Shown here: piece after piece, positions 34,055 through 43,819 of the stretch | How the letters are laid out: each line of letters begins with the position of its first letter | Position numbering within the stretch: position 1 is the stretch's first letter | Source of the DNA: JAFGRU01 sp016934985 | GTDB taxonomy: Bacteria > Desulfobacterota > Desulfuromonadia > Desulfuromonadales > JAAYDE01 | Assembly: GCA_963665045.2 (NCBI GenBank) | Contig: CAXXJQ010000003.1 | Location: forward strand, 1,467,343 to 1,531,342 | Direction: 5' to 3' | DNA length: 64,000 bases | Made by a program: the position numbers and the translations under genes | The notes under the pieces: generated by a model | Told to the model about the DNA's origin: nothing | Database searches by the model: none | The model's input: only the letters and a program-made list of their open reading frames with translations

Positions 34055-35080
34055 TCAAGCTGGTGTCCCTCCCTGTTGGAAAAAATTAGTGATCTCCCGA
34101 AGGGCGACATCTATGTCGGCCCCACTGACATCCTTATGGGTAACAAAACGGATTTTGGCCGCCGGGGTTATGAGTACACCTCGGCGGTGTAAAAACTCTG
34201 CCAGGGGATGCGCAAGTCCGGCGGCCACCTCGGCAAAAACCATGTTGGTCTGAGGCGAACCCGGACAAAGGGTGAGGCCCTCGATTTCCGTAAGCCCACG
34301 GGCCAGCCTGCCGGCATTTTCGTGGTCCTCCTCAAGGCGCGGCACCATTTCGGTGAGAGCAAGTATGCCCGCGGAGGCGAGAATTCCGGCCTGGCGCATT
34401 CCCCCTCCGACCACCTTGCGCCATCGGCGCGCTTCAACTATGAAAGACCTGTCCCCACAGAGAAGCGACCCGACGGGAGCGCACAGACCTTTTGAGAGAC
34501 AGACGGAAACGGAGTCGAAATGAGAGCTGATAGTCCGGACCTCCACGCCAAGCTTGACCGCTGCATTGAAAACCCGGGCGCCGTCCAGATGCAGAGCAAG
34601 GCTTTTGCGATGCGCAAAAGCCGCAGCGTTTTCCAGATAATCAAGAGGAAGGACCTTGCCGGCCTGGGTATTTTCCAGGCAAAGCAGGCGGGTGCGGGCA
34701 AAATGGCAATCGTCCGCCTTGATGGCCCCTTCGACCCGTGTCAGATCGAGGGTGCCGTCGGCTTCAAATTCGAGGGGCTGGGGCTGAATGCTGCCAAGCA
34801 CGGCTGCGCCCCCTCCCTCGTATTTGTAGGTATGGGCCTGCTGGCCGACGATGTATTCATCGCCCCTCTGACAATGGGACATGAGGGCAATCAGGTTGCT
34901 CTGGGTGCCGCTGGGCACGAACAGGGCCGCCTCGAAGCCCAACATCTCCGCAGCCAGGTCCTGAAGTCGGTTAATGGTCGGGTCCTCTCCGTAGACATCA
35001 TCGCCGACAGGGGCGGCGGCCATTGCTTTGCGCATCTCGGGAGTCGGCCGGGTAACGGTATCACTGCGTAAATCGATCAT
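34055..35080 (-). CDS. ltaE: Low-specificity L-threonine aldolase
   Basis: This PLP enzyme splits threonine or allo-threonine into glycine and acetaldehyde. The 341-residue sequence starts MIDLRSDTVTRPTPEMRKAM, and has GDDVYGEDPT, FVPSGTQSNLIAL, and HLDGARVFNAAV with the Asp that contacts the PLP ring. The Schiff-base Lys lies in SVCLSKGLCAPVGS. All are family signatures. The ATG at 35080 directly follows a GTG that could also start. It is the first gene of a short leftward unit with the ABM-like protein. Confidence 0.93.
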   Translation of the reverse strand: MIDLRSDTVTRPTPEMRKAMAAAPVGDDVYGEDPTINRLQDLAAEMLGFEAALFVPSGTQSNLIALMSHCQRGDEYIVGQQAHTYKYEGGGAAVLGSIQPQPLEFEADGTLDLTRVEGAIKADDCHFARTRLLCLENTQAGKVLPLDYLENAAAFAHRKSLALHLDGARVFNAAVKLGVEVRTISSHFDSVSVCLSKGLCAPVGSLLCGDRSFIVEARRWRKVVGGGMRQAGILASAGILALTEMVPRLEEDHENAGRLARGLTEIEGLTLCPGSPQTNMVFAEVAAGLAHPLAEFLHRRGVLITPAAKIRFVTHKDVSGADIDVALREITNFFQQGGTPA

Positions 35081-35241
35081 CACAAAGGCCCATTAATGAA
35101 AAATTTTTATCGTTTTATTAATAGATGAACGTAAAAAGCGGAACAGCCATGCCTCCAACTATCGTTTTCAGCATATGTCATTTTCAACGGCAATGCAAAG
35201 CCTGCCGTAACGCGGTGAATGTTCGGCTTTAAAGAAAAAAC

Positions 35242-37611
35242 TCAGGATTTCTGAAGGCAATGGGGCAGGGGCAAGGCAAAAGAGACCGTGGTGCCGCAAC
35301 CGAGCTGGCTCTCCACCCAGATCCGTCCAAGGTGAGCTTCAATGATGTTTTTGACGATAGCCATTCCCAGGCCGAGACCGGCGACGGCCGTATCGGAACT
35401 GTCGATTCGATAGAATTTATCAAAAATCCGTTCAATCTCCTGGGGCGCCATGCCGATCCCTTCATCGCTGACCGAAATGATTACCTCCTGCCCTTTTTTC
35501 ATACAACGGATACGGATATCTCTGTTTTGCGGTGAAAATTTAACCGCATTGCTGAGAAGGTTTTCCATTACCTGTAAAATTTTTTCGTGGTCAAACCACA
35601 GCGGGGGTATCCCTGAGGACAGATCGGTAATGAAACGATAGGAGGAATGCTCCCGCCGATAGCCGGAGACGACATTCTCAATATCAGAACAGATATGCCC
35701 CTCGCTTTTCTTGAGATGAATTATGCGGTCCGAATCAACACGGCAAAGAGCGAAGAGGTCATTGATGATTTTTTCCAGGGCCTCGGAATTTTGATGAATA
35801 TAGAAAATGAACTCCCTTTTCTGCTCGTCAGTTAAATTGTTTTTTGCCAAAAGAATCTGGGAGAACCCTTTGATCGAGGTCAGGGGGGTGCGCAGCTCAT
35901 GGGCGGCAGTGGAAATAAACTCATTCTTCATACGGTCGATTTCACGCTCACGGGTGATATCCCGCAGAACCGCTATCCTGCCGACTTTTTCGCCATCGCG
36001 GGTAATGATGGGGGAGATTTTGAAATGCACGGCGCGGGGACGATGTATGGCGGAATCCATAGCGATATTTTCAAGGACAAATTCCCTTGTTCTCAACTCA
36101 TGATAAGGGGCGGGTTTTTTAGCCGGAACGATACTGTCGATCAGCCTTTCCAGGGATTTGTTTGCGGCGGCCTCAAAACCGATACCCAGAATACCTTCCG
36201 CCGCGCCATTCATAAGAATGATGCGGTCTTCCATATCCGTGGCAATGAGGCCATCCTTGATGGATGCAACAATGGCATCGGTACGCTCTCTAGCCGCCTC
36301 TGTTTCAACCAACGCCCGGTGCATGGCATCTTCGGCCGTCTTCTGCCGGGTGATGTCCTCAATAATCCCGATGGAATAAAGAGGTTCTCCCGCCGGACCA
36401 CGGACCAGGGATGCCGAGACACTGCCCCAGCTCATGGTACCGTCTTTGCGGCAGTAACGCCTCTCAAGGGTAAAATTTTGCACTTCCCCGGCAAAATAGT
36501 TTTCAAAATAAATTCGGACTTCCGCGCGATCCTCCGGAAAACTGACATCCCAGGCATAAAAGCCAAGAATTTCCTCTTCCTCATAACCAAGAAAATCACA
36601 AAAACGCTGGTTCACCTGAAGGAATTTTCCTTCAGGTGAAACCAGACTCATGGAGACATTGCTCTGTTCAAAAACGGACCGAAAACGTTCCTCACTTTTA
36701 CTCAGGGCATCATCCGATTTTTTCCGGGCTTCTATATCCTTAACGCAGGCAATAATGGCATTTTTTTCGCCGTATTTAAAAGAGCGACAGCTGACCTCAA
36801 TAACTGCCCCCTCGACACAGCGTGCTTCAAAAACAGTCGAGCCATAACGGACAGCTTCGGCCAGGCGCTCCCGCGCGTTTTCGATTTCCTCTGCAGGGAG
36901 AAGCTTTTCAAGGCGATATTCAAGAAGGTCATGGCGCGGCAGCCCAAATTTTTCACAAGCGGCCCTATTGACCTCGATAACATTTTCAAAAACATCAAAA
37001 ACATAAAGTGGGGCGGGAACGTGATCAAATAGCTCCTGAAACGGGCCAGGGTGTATATCAGCTCTTTTTTTCAGGGAGATTTGCCCCAGCCCGGGATCGG
37101 CAATCCGAGCCTGGGCAAAAACATGAATGCATGCCATATTCATGCTTTCAAGGACTCTGCGATAGGAAAGTGAGGGAAATTTGTCGCGCTTTTCGGAACA
37201 GATACAGCAATCATCGCAAGCATCCGTCCTCCACTCAGAACACCCTTCCGGGATATCGGCGTATCGATAACAGCCCAGAAAAAAAGTCCCGATCTCGCTG
37301 CCTCCAAACACAAGAGGCATAATAAGCGCCGTACACCCTTGAGGGCAGGAGAGTTCAAAACAGGAACAATCCTCAGGCAGATTGCTCAATTCAACGGACG
37401 AGAGCTCCCTCCGTCCGGAGTTTTTGCCCCTATTGCCGGGACGCGACCTGGGAAAAGGAAATTCGCTGCAGATATCCCAATGGGGAGCAGCCGCCAGAAC
37501 CTCGCCGCCAGAATCGAGAAAAGCCGCTGGAACACCTAATGCCAGCTGAATACCTTCAGCGATTTTTTGCAGTTCGGATGCTCCTGCAAAATGTTGGTTC
37601 TCAACTCTCAC
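35242..37611 (-). CDS. PocR/PAS sensor histidine kinase
   Basis: This 789-residue cytoplasmic kinase has no membrane segment. The N-terminal ~175 residues form a PocR-type ligand domain with unusually many cysteines (CSCFELSCPQGC and CSEWRTDACDDCCICSE). Three PAS domains follow, at about 190-290, 305-420 and 435-545. The HisKA phosphoacceptor is in TAAHELRTPLTSIKG near residue 571, and the HATPase domain spans about 670-785 with NLLSNAVKFSP, VSDEGIGM and GLGLGMAIVKNI. No response regulator is adjacent, so its output partner is elsewhere. Confidence 0.9.
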   Translation of the reverse strand: MRVENQHFAGASELQKIAEGIQLALGVPAAFLDSGGEVLAAAPHWDICSEFPFPRSRPGNRGKNSGRRELSSVELSNLPEDCSCFELSCPQGCTALIMPLVFGGSEIGTFFLGCYRYADIPEGCSEWRTDACDDCCICSEKRDKFPSLSYRRVLESMNMACIHVFAQARIADPGLGQISLKKRADIHPGPFQELFDHVPAPLYVFDVFENVIEVNRAACEKFGLPRHDLLEYRLEKLLPAEEIENARERLAEAVRYGSTVFEARCVEGAVIEVSCRSFKYGEKNAIIACVKDIEARKKSDDALSKSEERFRSVFEQSNVSMSLVSPEGKFLQVNQRFCDFLGYEEEEILGFYAWDVSFPEDRAEVRIYFENYFAGEVQNFTLERRYCRKDGTMSWGSVSASLVRGPAGEPLYSIGIIEDITRQKTAEDAMHRALVETEAARERTDAIVASIKDGLIATDMEDRIILMNGAAEGILGIGFEAAANKSLERLIDSIVPAKKPAPYHELRTREFVLENIAMDSAIHRPRAVHFKISPIITRDGEKVGRIAVLRDITREREIDRMKNEFISTAAHELRTPLTSIKGFSQILLAKNNLTDEQKREFIFYIHQNSEALEKIINDLFALCRVDSDRIIHLKKSEGHICSDIENVVSGYRREHSSYRFITDLSSGIPPLWFDHEKILQVMENLLSNAVKFSPQNRDIRIRCMKKGQEVIISVSDEGIGMAPQEIERIFDKFYRIDSSDTAVAGLGLGMAIVKNIIEAHLGRIWVESQLGCGTTVSFALPLPHCLQKS

Positions 37612-37910
37612 AAATATTTCAACCTGGGCTGGAATTGCATATTTTCATTGCCGCTCCTCCAATGACAAGCTCTAGTCTTTTTTCAAGAGCTCAGAACAAT
37701 TTCAACATTTCATAAACGGCGGAAATTTTCCAAAAAAAGACCGGCACAAAATTCGAGCACCGGTTGTCCTGCGTCAATAGGTAAATCTTACCATAGACCC
37801 TGGGGTTGTCATCCGGCTTGCTGGATTTTCTTGTCAATGTCAACCCGGTGCGGTTTTTTCAGAAATTCCCACTCTTGACTTTTGCGCTGAGGTCTTTTTA
37901 TAGTGCCACC
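37612..37910. other. Divergent intergenic region between kinase and lpxH
   Basis: About 300 bases containing the promoters of both divergent genes. An imperfect hairpin (ACCGGC ... GCACCGGT near 37740-37765) is present. A frame from 37806 runs into lpxH but is not supported as a start. Confidence 0.4.
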
Positions 37911-38621
37911 ATGAAACATTATTTTCTCTCCGATGCCCACCTTCTCCACCCAAATGATGCCAATTACAGGAAATTCATTGAGTTTCTAAAGCATCTGGAG
38001 AACAAACCCTGCTCAGTCTATTTCCTCGGAGATATTTTTCATTTTTGGGTGGGCTACCGGCATTGCGTTTTTTCAGCTTACGTTCCCGTTCTCCAACAGC
38101 TTTTGCAGCTCCACAACCAAGGTATTGAACTCTGTTTTGTCGAGGGAAACCACGATTTTAATATGGGGGAATATTTTCGCGATGTGCTGGGATGCAGGGT
38201 GATCGAAAAAAGCGCCGGCCTCAAAATCGACGGACGGAAAGTGTTCGTGGCCCATGGCGATCTGATAGACGAAAAGGACCGGTTCTACCACCGATGGCGC
38301 GATTTTGTACGGAATCCTCTTTGCGCCTGGCTCATGCGCCGCATACATCCTGACCGGATCTGGAGAATCGCTCTCTGGGCCGCCCACCAGAGCCGGCGAA
38401 GAAGAAAGGGCCGGGAAGCATCCTGGGACCCGGAAACCATCCTGACCCGCCACGCTTCCTTACGTTTTGCCGAGGGTCACGACGCTGTCATCACCGGCCA
38501 CATCCATAAGCCCTGGCATAAGGAAACCGAGCAAGGTACCATCATTTCCCTGGGCGACTGGATCAATCATTTTACCTATGCGGTGTGCGAGGACGGGAAT
38601 TTTTCCCTGGAATCGTTCTAA
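37911..38621 (+). CDS. lpxH: UDP-2,3-diacylglucosamine diphosphatase, LpxH-like
   Basis: LpxH removes UMP from UDP-2,3-diacylglucosamine to give lipid X in lipid A synthesis. The 236-residue metallophosphoesterase has its metal motifs in order: FLSDAHL at the N-terminus, YFLGDIFHFWVG near residue 38, FVEGNHDFNMG near residue 77, VAHGD near residue 111, and the final GHIHKPWH near residue 202. The ATG at 37911 starts the protein at MKHYFLSDAH; a frame extending upstream lacks support. Its stop overlaps that of the convergent YihY gene by four bases. Confidence 0.88.
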   Translation: MKHYFLSDAHLLHPNDANYRKFIEFLKHLENKPCSVYFLGDIFHFWVGYRHCVFSAYVPVLQQLLQLHNQGIELCFVEGNHDFNMGEYFRDVLGCRVIEKSAGLKIDGRKVFVAHGDLIDEKDRFYHRWRDFVRNPLCAWLMRRIHPDRIWRIALWAAHQSRRRRKGREASWDPETILTRHASLRFAEGHDAVITGHIHKPWHKETEQGTIISLGDWINHFTYAVCEDGNFSLESF

Positions 38622-39973
38622 CTCTGCCCTTTTGCGGTTAAGGCCCCACCCAAAGCCAGATCCTTGAGGGTCATGCCTTCAAGGGCCTGGGTCTGGACTT
38701 GTTTCAGCTGTTCCTCCAACTCATTGACCCTGTACCACTCATTAACCTCCTGCGAGCAGTCGAGACTATCCCCCTGCCGCCGGAACTCGGCGATAATATC
38801 GGCCACCGCCACCCTTTCCGGGGCTTTTGCCGGCTGATAGGCGCTTTCCTCCCCTTCATCGACCACCTCCGATAAAAACCCGAGGTCAACCAGTTCGTCC
38901 AGAACCCGCATGCGCAAACGTGGCGGCAGGTTGAGATGGCCGGATATGCGCTGCAAATCCCAGGGTTGGCCGTTTTCATAAAACTTTCGGGTCACCAAAA
39001 TGAGGATGGCCAGGGCGGTTTTTTCCCGGCACATAAAGCTGACGCGCTGTTCAGAGGTTTCGCGGCGGATGATCTCGGTATTCTGCCAGGCATAGGTTAC
39101 GATCAGCCCAAGCAGAACGATAATCCAGGAAAGATAAATCCAGATCATAAGAATCGGAAGGGCCGCCAGAGTGCCGTAGATGGCGTTATAACGCGCAACC
39201 CCAACCTGGGCATGGACGAAGCCCCACTGGGCCAACTGCCAGATGGTTCCGCCGAAAATACCTCCCACCAGGGCCGAGGACAGGCGCACCTTGGCATTGG
39301 GCATAAATATATAGAGAAAAGTGAAAGCCGCCCACATGACCACGAAAGGAAGAGTCTTGAAGAGAATGAGGATGACCTCCCCGACATAGGCCATTTCCAG
39401 GAGACGCTGCAGAAAGACCTGGCTCTGCAAGGTCGAGGTCATGGAGATGGCCGCGAAAATAAATACCGGCCCCAAAACAAGGACGGAAAGAAAGTCGGAA
39501 AAACGCCTGAAGGTGGAGCGCGTTTCCCTCACCCCCCAGATATGATTGAAGGATTTTTCGATATTGGAAAGCATGGACATCACAGTGAGAATGAGGATGG
39601 CGAGTCCCATGGTGCCGAGACGGGCGGCGTTGGTATTGTTGATATAGCCGATGATATGATGAACGATTTCCTCGGAACCGATAGTGATCTTTTTGAGGAC
39701 GATGGTCTCGAGGGTATTCTGAACCCCGAACCCCTTGAGGACGGAAAACATGAGCGCAAAAAGAGGCACAATGGCCAGCAGGGAGGTATAGGTCAGGGAA
39801 GAGGCACGCATTGGGCAGCGGTCCTCGAAAAACTTGCGAAAGACGATAACGCAGATGCGGATGTTGTGGTAAAGGAAACGCCTCCGCTTTGAAATGCCCT
39901 CTCCCTGGTTTTCCCACAAGCCGTGGGCAAGAAAGTCATCGAGGCGATTGCGTTGCGTTTTCCAGCGGCCCAT
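38618..39973 (-). CDS. YihY/BrkB family membrane protein with C-terminal winged-helix-like part
   Basis: This 451-residue inner-membrane protein has about six helices in its first 300 residues. The segments MRASSLTYTSLLAIVPLFALMFS and GTIWQLAQWGFVHAQVGVARYNAIYGTLAALP are hallmarks of the UPF0761/YihY group, once mislabelled RNase BN. The last ~130 residues (LAILILVTRKFYENGQPWDLQRIS onward) look like a winged-helix module seen in longer members. The function of the family is unsettled. Confidence 0.86.
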   Translation of the reverse strand: MGRWKTQRNRLDDFLAHGLWENQGEGISKRRRFLYHNIRICVIVFRKFFEDRCPMRASSLTYTSLLAIVPLFALMFSVLKGFGVQNTLETIVLKKITIGSEEIVHHIIGYINNTNAARLGTMGLAILILTVMSMLSNIEKSFNHIWGVRETRSTFRRFSDFLSVLVLGPVFIFAAISMTSTLQSQVFLQRLLEMAYVGEVILILFKTLPFVVMWAAFTFLYIFMPNAKVRLSSALVGGIFGGTIWQLAQWGFVHAQVGVARYNAIYGTLAALPILMIWIYLSWIIVLLGLIVTYAWQNTEIIRRETSEQRVSFMCREKTALAILILVTRKFYENGQPWDLQRISGHLNLPPRLRMRVLDELVDLGFLSEVVDEGEESAYQPAKAPERVAVADIIAEFRRQGDSLDCSQEVNEWYRVNELEEQLKQVQTQALEGMTLKDLALGGALTAKGQS

Positions 39974-40060
39974 TTAAAACACCTCCATCAAACAGATCAG
40001 TTCCGCACCTACCCTTGACCCATCATCAACCTCAAAATTTACGGGTGGCACCAACAACCA

Positions 40061-40636
40061 TCAGGTTTCATGACCTATTCTATCAACAAACCACTGTTCG
40101 GCAGGACCGCAAAGAAAATCAGCAAGCATATGCCGCTCGGCTGAAGGTCGCGGTCCCTCGCCAAAAAACTCGGCAACAAAAAGGGTATTGATGGTCGCCA
40201 GGGAAGCATTGACGACCTCCATATCCAAAACAGCATCCCCCGGAAGGGTCTCCAGGTTGCGAAAATTTTCCGGGCAGTAATGAAGTGCCCTCTCCTCGCC
40301 AGTTCCATTCATGAGAGGAAGACCATGAGTCCGGCAGATAACGGGACGCGCTTCATAAAGGAGACAGCCATGCTCCTCAAGAAGGGGACAGTCACAATCC
40401 TTAAGCCCAGCGCCAAGCCTGCGCTTGATTTCAGCGGCCTTGGCTGCGGGCTTTTGACGCAGGGCATCAAAGAGCGCAAAGCCCTCGACCCAGAACAGGG
40501 AAAGATGCTGGCAGCAGCCATCGCAGCCTTTGCGGCACTGCATATGGTCAGCATAGTCCCTGGCCACACGCCGAGCATGATCATTCAGACTTTTGATCAG
40601 CATGCGGTAGTTTGCCAGCATCAGGTCGCCATTCAT
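40061..40636 (-). CDS. YkgJ-type cysteine cluster protein
   Basis: This 191-residue protein is of the YkgJ/CxxCxxCC family. The cluster begins CRKGCDGCCQHL near residue 34, continues at DCDCPLLEEHGCLLYEARPVICRTHGLP, and includes a later HYCPENF. Members are thought to bind a zinc ion or an iron-sulfur cluster and are often called Fe-S oxidoreductases without evidence. Its ATG overlaps the stop of the M16 protein by four bases, so it is coupled to the protease pair. Confidence 0.85.
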   Translation of the reverse strand: MNGDLMLANYRMLIKSLNDHARRVARDYADHMQCRKGCDGCCQHLSLFWVEGFALFDALRQKPAAKAAEIKRRLGAGLKDCDCPLLEEHGCLLYEARPVICRTHGLPLMNGTGEERALHYCPENFRNLETLPGDAVLDMEVVNASLATINTLFVAEFFGEGPRPSAERHMLADFLCGPAEQWFVDRIGHET

Positions 40637-42072
40637 CGACGCTCCTTTTCCTCTTCCAGACCAGGTTTTATCTCCAACCCAAGGGCCGCGGGCGGCGCAT
40701 CAAAACGGCTTTCATTCCCTACCAGGGCGATGGTCAGATCAGCCGGGTCGAGATGATCTTTGGCCGCCGCGAGCACGTCGGCGGCAGTTACCGCGGCAAT
40801 GCGGTTACGGTAGGTCTCAAGATAATCCTCGGGATAGTCGTAAAAATCAAGTCTCATCTCCCTGGCCACCACGGCATGGGAATCGTCAAAGGCAAAAACA
40901 AAGGAGTTGATCAGGCTCTCCTTGGCGGTGCGGAGTTCCTCCTCCGAAACCTCTGCCGTCCGCATGCGGTTTATGTTTTCCCTGGCCAGCTTGACCACCT
41001 CCACGGTCGATTCGCTCTTGGTCTCGGTGCTGAGCAGAAAAAGCCCGGGCAGGCGGCGGCCGATCTGAAAATAGGAATAAACCGAATAAGCCAGCCCGCG
41101 GTTGGAACGGATATCCCGCATGAGGCGCGAGTTGAACCCACCACCCCCGAGAATGAAATTCATGACCTGGACCGCCGCCAGGTCGGGTGCTGTCTTTTCG
41201 ATACCTCGACACCCCATGAGAATCGTGGTCTGGGGCACTTCCTTTTGGGAAAGGAGAGTCACGGCCGCCGGTTCTGGAGGAAGTGGCGGAATGACGGTCT
41301 GGGCTATTTGCGCCCTGGACCAGTCGCCAAAGACTCCGCCCAACAGCTTTTTAAGTTCCTCAAGGCTCACATCACCTGAAACGGCAAGCCACAGATTATT
41401 GGGAAGGAAATGACCCTGGTGAAAAGCCACCAGGTCATCGCGGGTCACGGCGGAAACCGAAGCGACGGTCGATTCACGGCCGAGAGGATGCCCCTGGTAA
41501 AGCCAGCGCCCCAGTGAACGATGGGCTATTGACTCGGGCAGATCATTGCGCCTTCTGATACTTTCGATCTCCTTGCTGCGGGCAAGTTCAAGACGGTCTT
41601 TGGCAAAGCGCGGTCTGCGCAATAGATCGTTGAGGATTGACAGGCCCTTTTCAAGGTCGGCACTTAGACAGGAGAGCCCGAGAGTCGTCGCATAGGTATC
41701 CGTACTCACCCCCAGATCGGCACCCATCATTTCTAAAGTATCATCAAGAGCATCCGGTGAATAACTGCCGGCCCCGCCGGACCTCATGACGGCAGCGAAA
41801 AGATCGACGAGTCCAACCTTGGCATCGGGTTCTGCCAGGGAACCGCCACCCACCATGGCGTTGACAGTGACGAGCGGCAGTTCACGGTCCTCCCTGAAAA
41901 AAACCCGGATGCCGTTGGCGGTTTCAAAATACTCCGCCTTTGGAAAGCTGAATTGAAGGGGCTGAAAAACAAGGTCATCAGGATGACGGGCACTGCCTTT
42001 CCCCGCCAGGCAGCCGCTTAAACAAAGGAGAGTCGCAACGGCCAGGCCAAGAAAAAAACGTCGCTGGATCAT
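40633..42072 (-). CDS. M16 family protein, non-catalytic partner, lipoprotein
   Basis: This 479-residue M16-fold protein has a signal peptide ending in the lipobox LCLSGC. Where active M16 enzymes have HxxEH it reads VGLVDLFAAVMRSGG, so zinc ligands and the catalytic Glu are missing. The second half keeps the closing features, including GGGGFNSRLMRDIRSNRGLAYSVYS with the Arg/Tyr pair that binds substrate. Such inactive subunits pair with an active one. The active partner overlaps it upstream by four bases, implying a heterodimer in the envelope. Confidence 0.88.
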   Translation of the reverse strand: MIQRRFFLGLAVATLLCLSGCLAGKGSARHPDDLVFQPLQFSFPKAEYFETANGIRVFFREDRELPLVTVNAMVGGGSLAEPDAKVGLVDLFAAVMRSGGAGSYSPDALDDTLEMMGADLGVSTDTYATTLGLSCLSADLEKGLSILNDLLRRPRFAKDRLELARSKEIESIRRRNDLPESIAHRSLGRWLYQGHPLGRESTVASVSAVTRDDLVAFHQGHFLPNNLWLAVSGDVSLEELKKLLGGVFGDWSRAQIAQTVIPPLPPEPAAVTLLSQKEVPQTTILMGCRGIEKTAPDLAAVQVMNFILGGGGFNSRLMRDIRSNRGLAYSVYSYFQIGRRLPGLFLLSTETKSESTVEVVKLARENINRMRTAEVSEEELRTAKESLINSFVFAFDDSHAVVAREMRLDFYDYPEDYLETYRNRIAAVTAADVLAAAKDHLDPADLTIALVGNESRFDAPPAALGLEIKPGLEEEKERR

Positions 42073-43562
42073 GGGTGCTCCTTGCCGACAACGGCCACGG
42101 TACGGTTTTCAGGGATAAGATAGGTTGCAGCAATGGTTTTCACATCTGTCCCACTGATCTTCATAATCTCCCGGTCATAATTGGTGGCATAACGCCAGTC
42201 ACCCGCCACGCTCTGAAAATAAGCAAGCATGCGCGCCAGGCCCCTGTTGTTTTTCATCTGGCGGAGGCGGTCGATGCGCAGACGGTTGCGGACTTTTTCC
42301 ATCTCTGCAGGCGCCACCTCCTCTTTCGCCAGACGTTCGAGTTCGGCATAGATGGCGCTTTCAACTTCCTTTGCCGTATGGGGATGGCGGGGCATGGCGG
42401 ACACCACGAAAAGGTTGGCATAACGGGCCCCGGGAAGACCATAGGTCGAAACCGAGGTGGCCAGTTTTTTCTCCACCACCAGGGAGCGGTAAAGGCGCGA
42501 GGTTCGCCCACCCGACAGGATAAGATCGATGAGATCGAAGGCATAGTCCTCAGGCGCCGGCAGGGTCGGCTTGTGATAAGCGATCATAAGTTGCGGCTCG
42601 GCGTCAAAATTGATCATGACCTGCTTTTCCCCGCGCTGGCGCGGTTCGATATCAGTAACCATCGGCACCGGAGTGCCGGGCGCGATATCCCCGAAATACC
42701 GCTTCACCGTTGCAAAAGCCTGCTCCGCGTCGAGATCACCCACCAGGCTTATAACCGTATTGACGGGCGCATAGTACATTTCGTGAAAGCGGCGGGTTTC
42801 CTCGAGGGTCAGGTTGGCGATATCCGAATTCCAGCCGATGATGGGATTCCGATAAGGATGTACCGTGAAGGCGGTAGCCATCAGGTTCTCCATGAGAAGC
42901 CCCTGGGGATTGCTCTCATAGGTGCGGCGTCGCTCTTCCATGATAACCTCACGCTCCGTATAGAACTCCCTCAGGACCGCGTTTTTCATACGGTCAGATT
43001 CCAAAAAAGCCCAAAGTTCCAGCTTGTTGGAAGGAAGAGATACGACATAACTGGTCATGTCGCGGCTGGTAAAGGCATTGAAACCGACGCCGCCGTTCTC
43101 GGCGTAGATACGGGCCGCTTCATCCTTGACCACATATTTCTTATGTTCCTCCTGGAGGCTCTTCAATTTTTCCGTCAATAGAGCCTTCTCACCAGGGTCG
43201 GCCAGAGGGTCGCTTTTCAGCGCATCGAGCCTTGAACCTGTTTCTTCAATCCTGTCAAGGAGGGCTTTTTCAGCCTTGTAGTCGGAGGTGCCGACGGTTT
43301 TGGTGCCTTTGAACAGCATATGCTCCAAAAGGTGAGCCACTCCCCGGCAACGATTGGTTTCGTTGACCGCACCCACACCGATGCTGAGTTGGGCGGAAAA
43401 GGTCGGCGAGTCATGGCGTTCCACGACCAGCACTTTAAGACCGTTGTCGAGCTTGAACTCGCGGACCTTCTCTGCCAGCGTCTGTGCTTGCAGGGATTGG
43501 CCGGCGGCTAGAAAGACCAGCTGAATTATGAACAGTATGAAAAGTTGTTTATGAATTTTCAC
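42069..43562 (-). CDS. M16 family zinc metallopeptidase, catalytic subunit
   Basis: This exported peptidase degrades peptides in a closed chamber. The zinc motif is present as RGVAHLLEHMLFKGT near residue 70, with the distal Glu expected in MEERRRTYESNP. Two M16 domains fill the 497 residues. The GTG at 43562 gives a normal signal peptide (VKIHKQLFILFIIQLVFLAAG) and follows a G-rich ribosome binding site; the frame upstream to 43676 is not a credible leader. It is first in the operon with the inactive subunit and the YkgJ protein. Confidence 0.9.
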   Translation of the reverse strand: MKIHKQLFILFIIQLVFLAAGQSLQAQTLAEKVREFKLDNGLKVLVVERHDSPTFSAQLSIGVGAVNETNRCRGVAHLLEHMLFKGTKTVGTSDYKAEKALLDRIEETGSRLDALKSDPLADPGEKALLTEKLKSLQEEHKKYVVKDEAARIYAENGGVGFNAFTSRDMTSYVVSLPSNKLELWAFLESDRMKNAVLREFYTEREVIMEERRRTYESNPQGLLMENLMATAFTVHPYRNPIIGWNSDIANLTLEETRRFHEMYYAPVNTVISLVGDLDAEQAFATVKRYFGDIAPGTPVPMVTDIEPRQRGEKQVMINFDAEPQLMIAYHKPTLPAPEDYAFDLIDLILSGGRTSRLYRSLVVEKKLATSVSTYGLPGARYANLFVVSAMPRHPHTAKEVESAIYAELERLAKEEVAPAEMEKVRNRLRIDRLRQMKNNRGLARMLAYFQSVAGDWRYATNYDREIMKISGTDVKTIAATYLIPENRTVAVVGKEHP

Positions 43563-43819
43563 GGTGACCCCCGTGGTGAAAAAAGGACCCGGATGGACAG
43601 CAGGTCCGGTATGTATGAATATTTTATTGCGGCTTGTTGTCCGTGCAAATCCGCAGCCACCCCGGCAGGCCTTCATGCAACCCTTGCCGGAAGTGAGGTG
43701 AGATTATTCTCAGCAAGCCTGAATATTACCTTATTGTTAACCTTAGCACCCACCTTCAACACAAATCAACGGCCTAAGTGGTCAGCCGCTCGACAGTAAA
43801 AAGCAGGGTGCGGAAAAAA

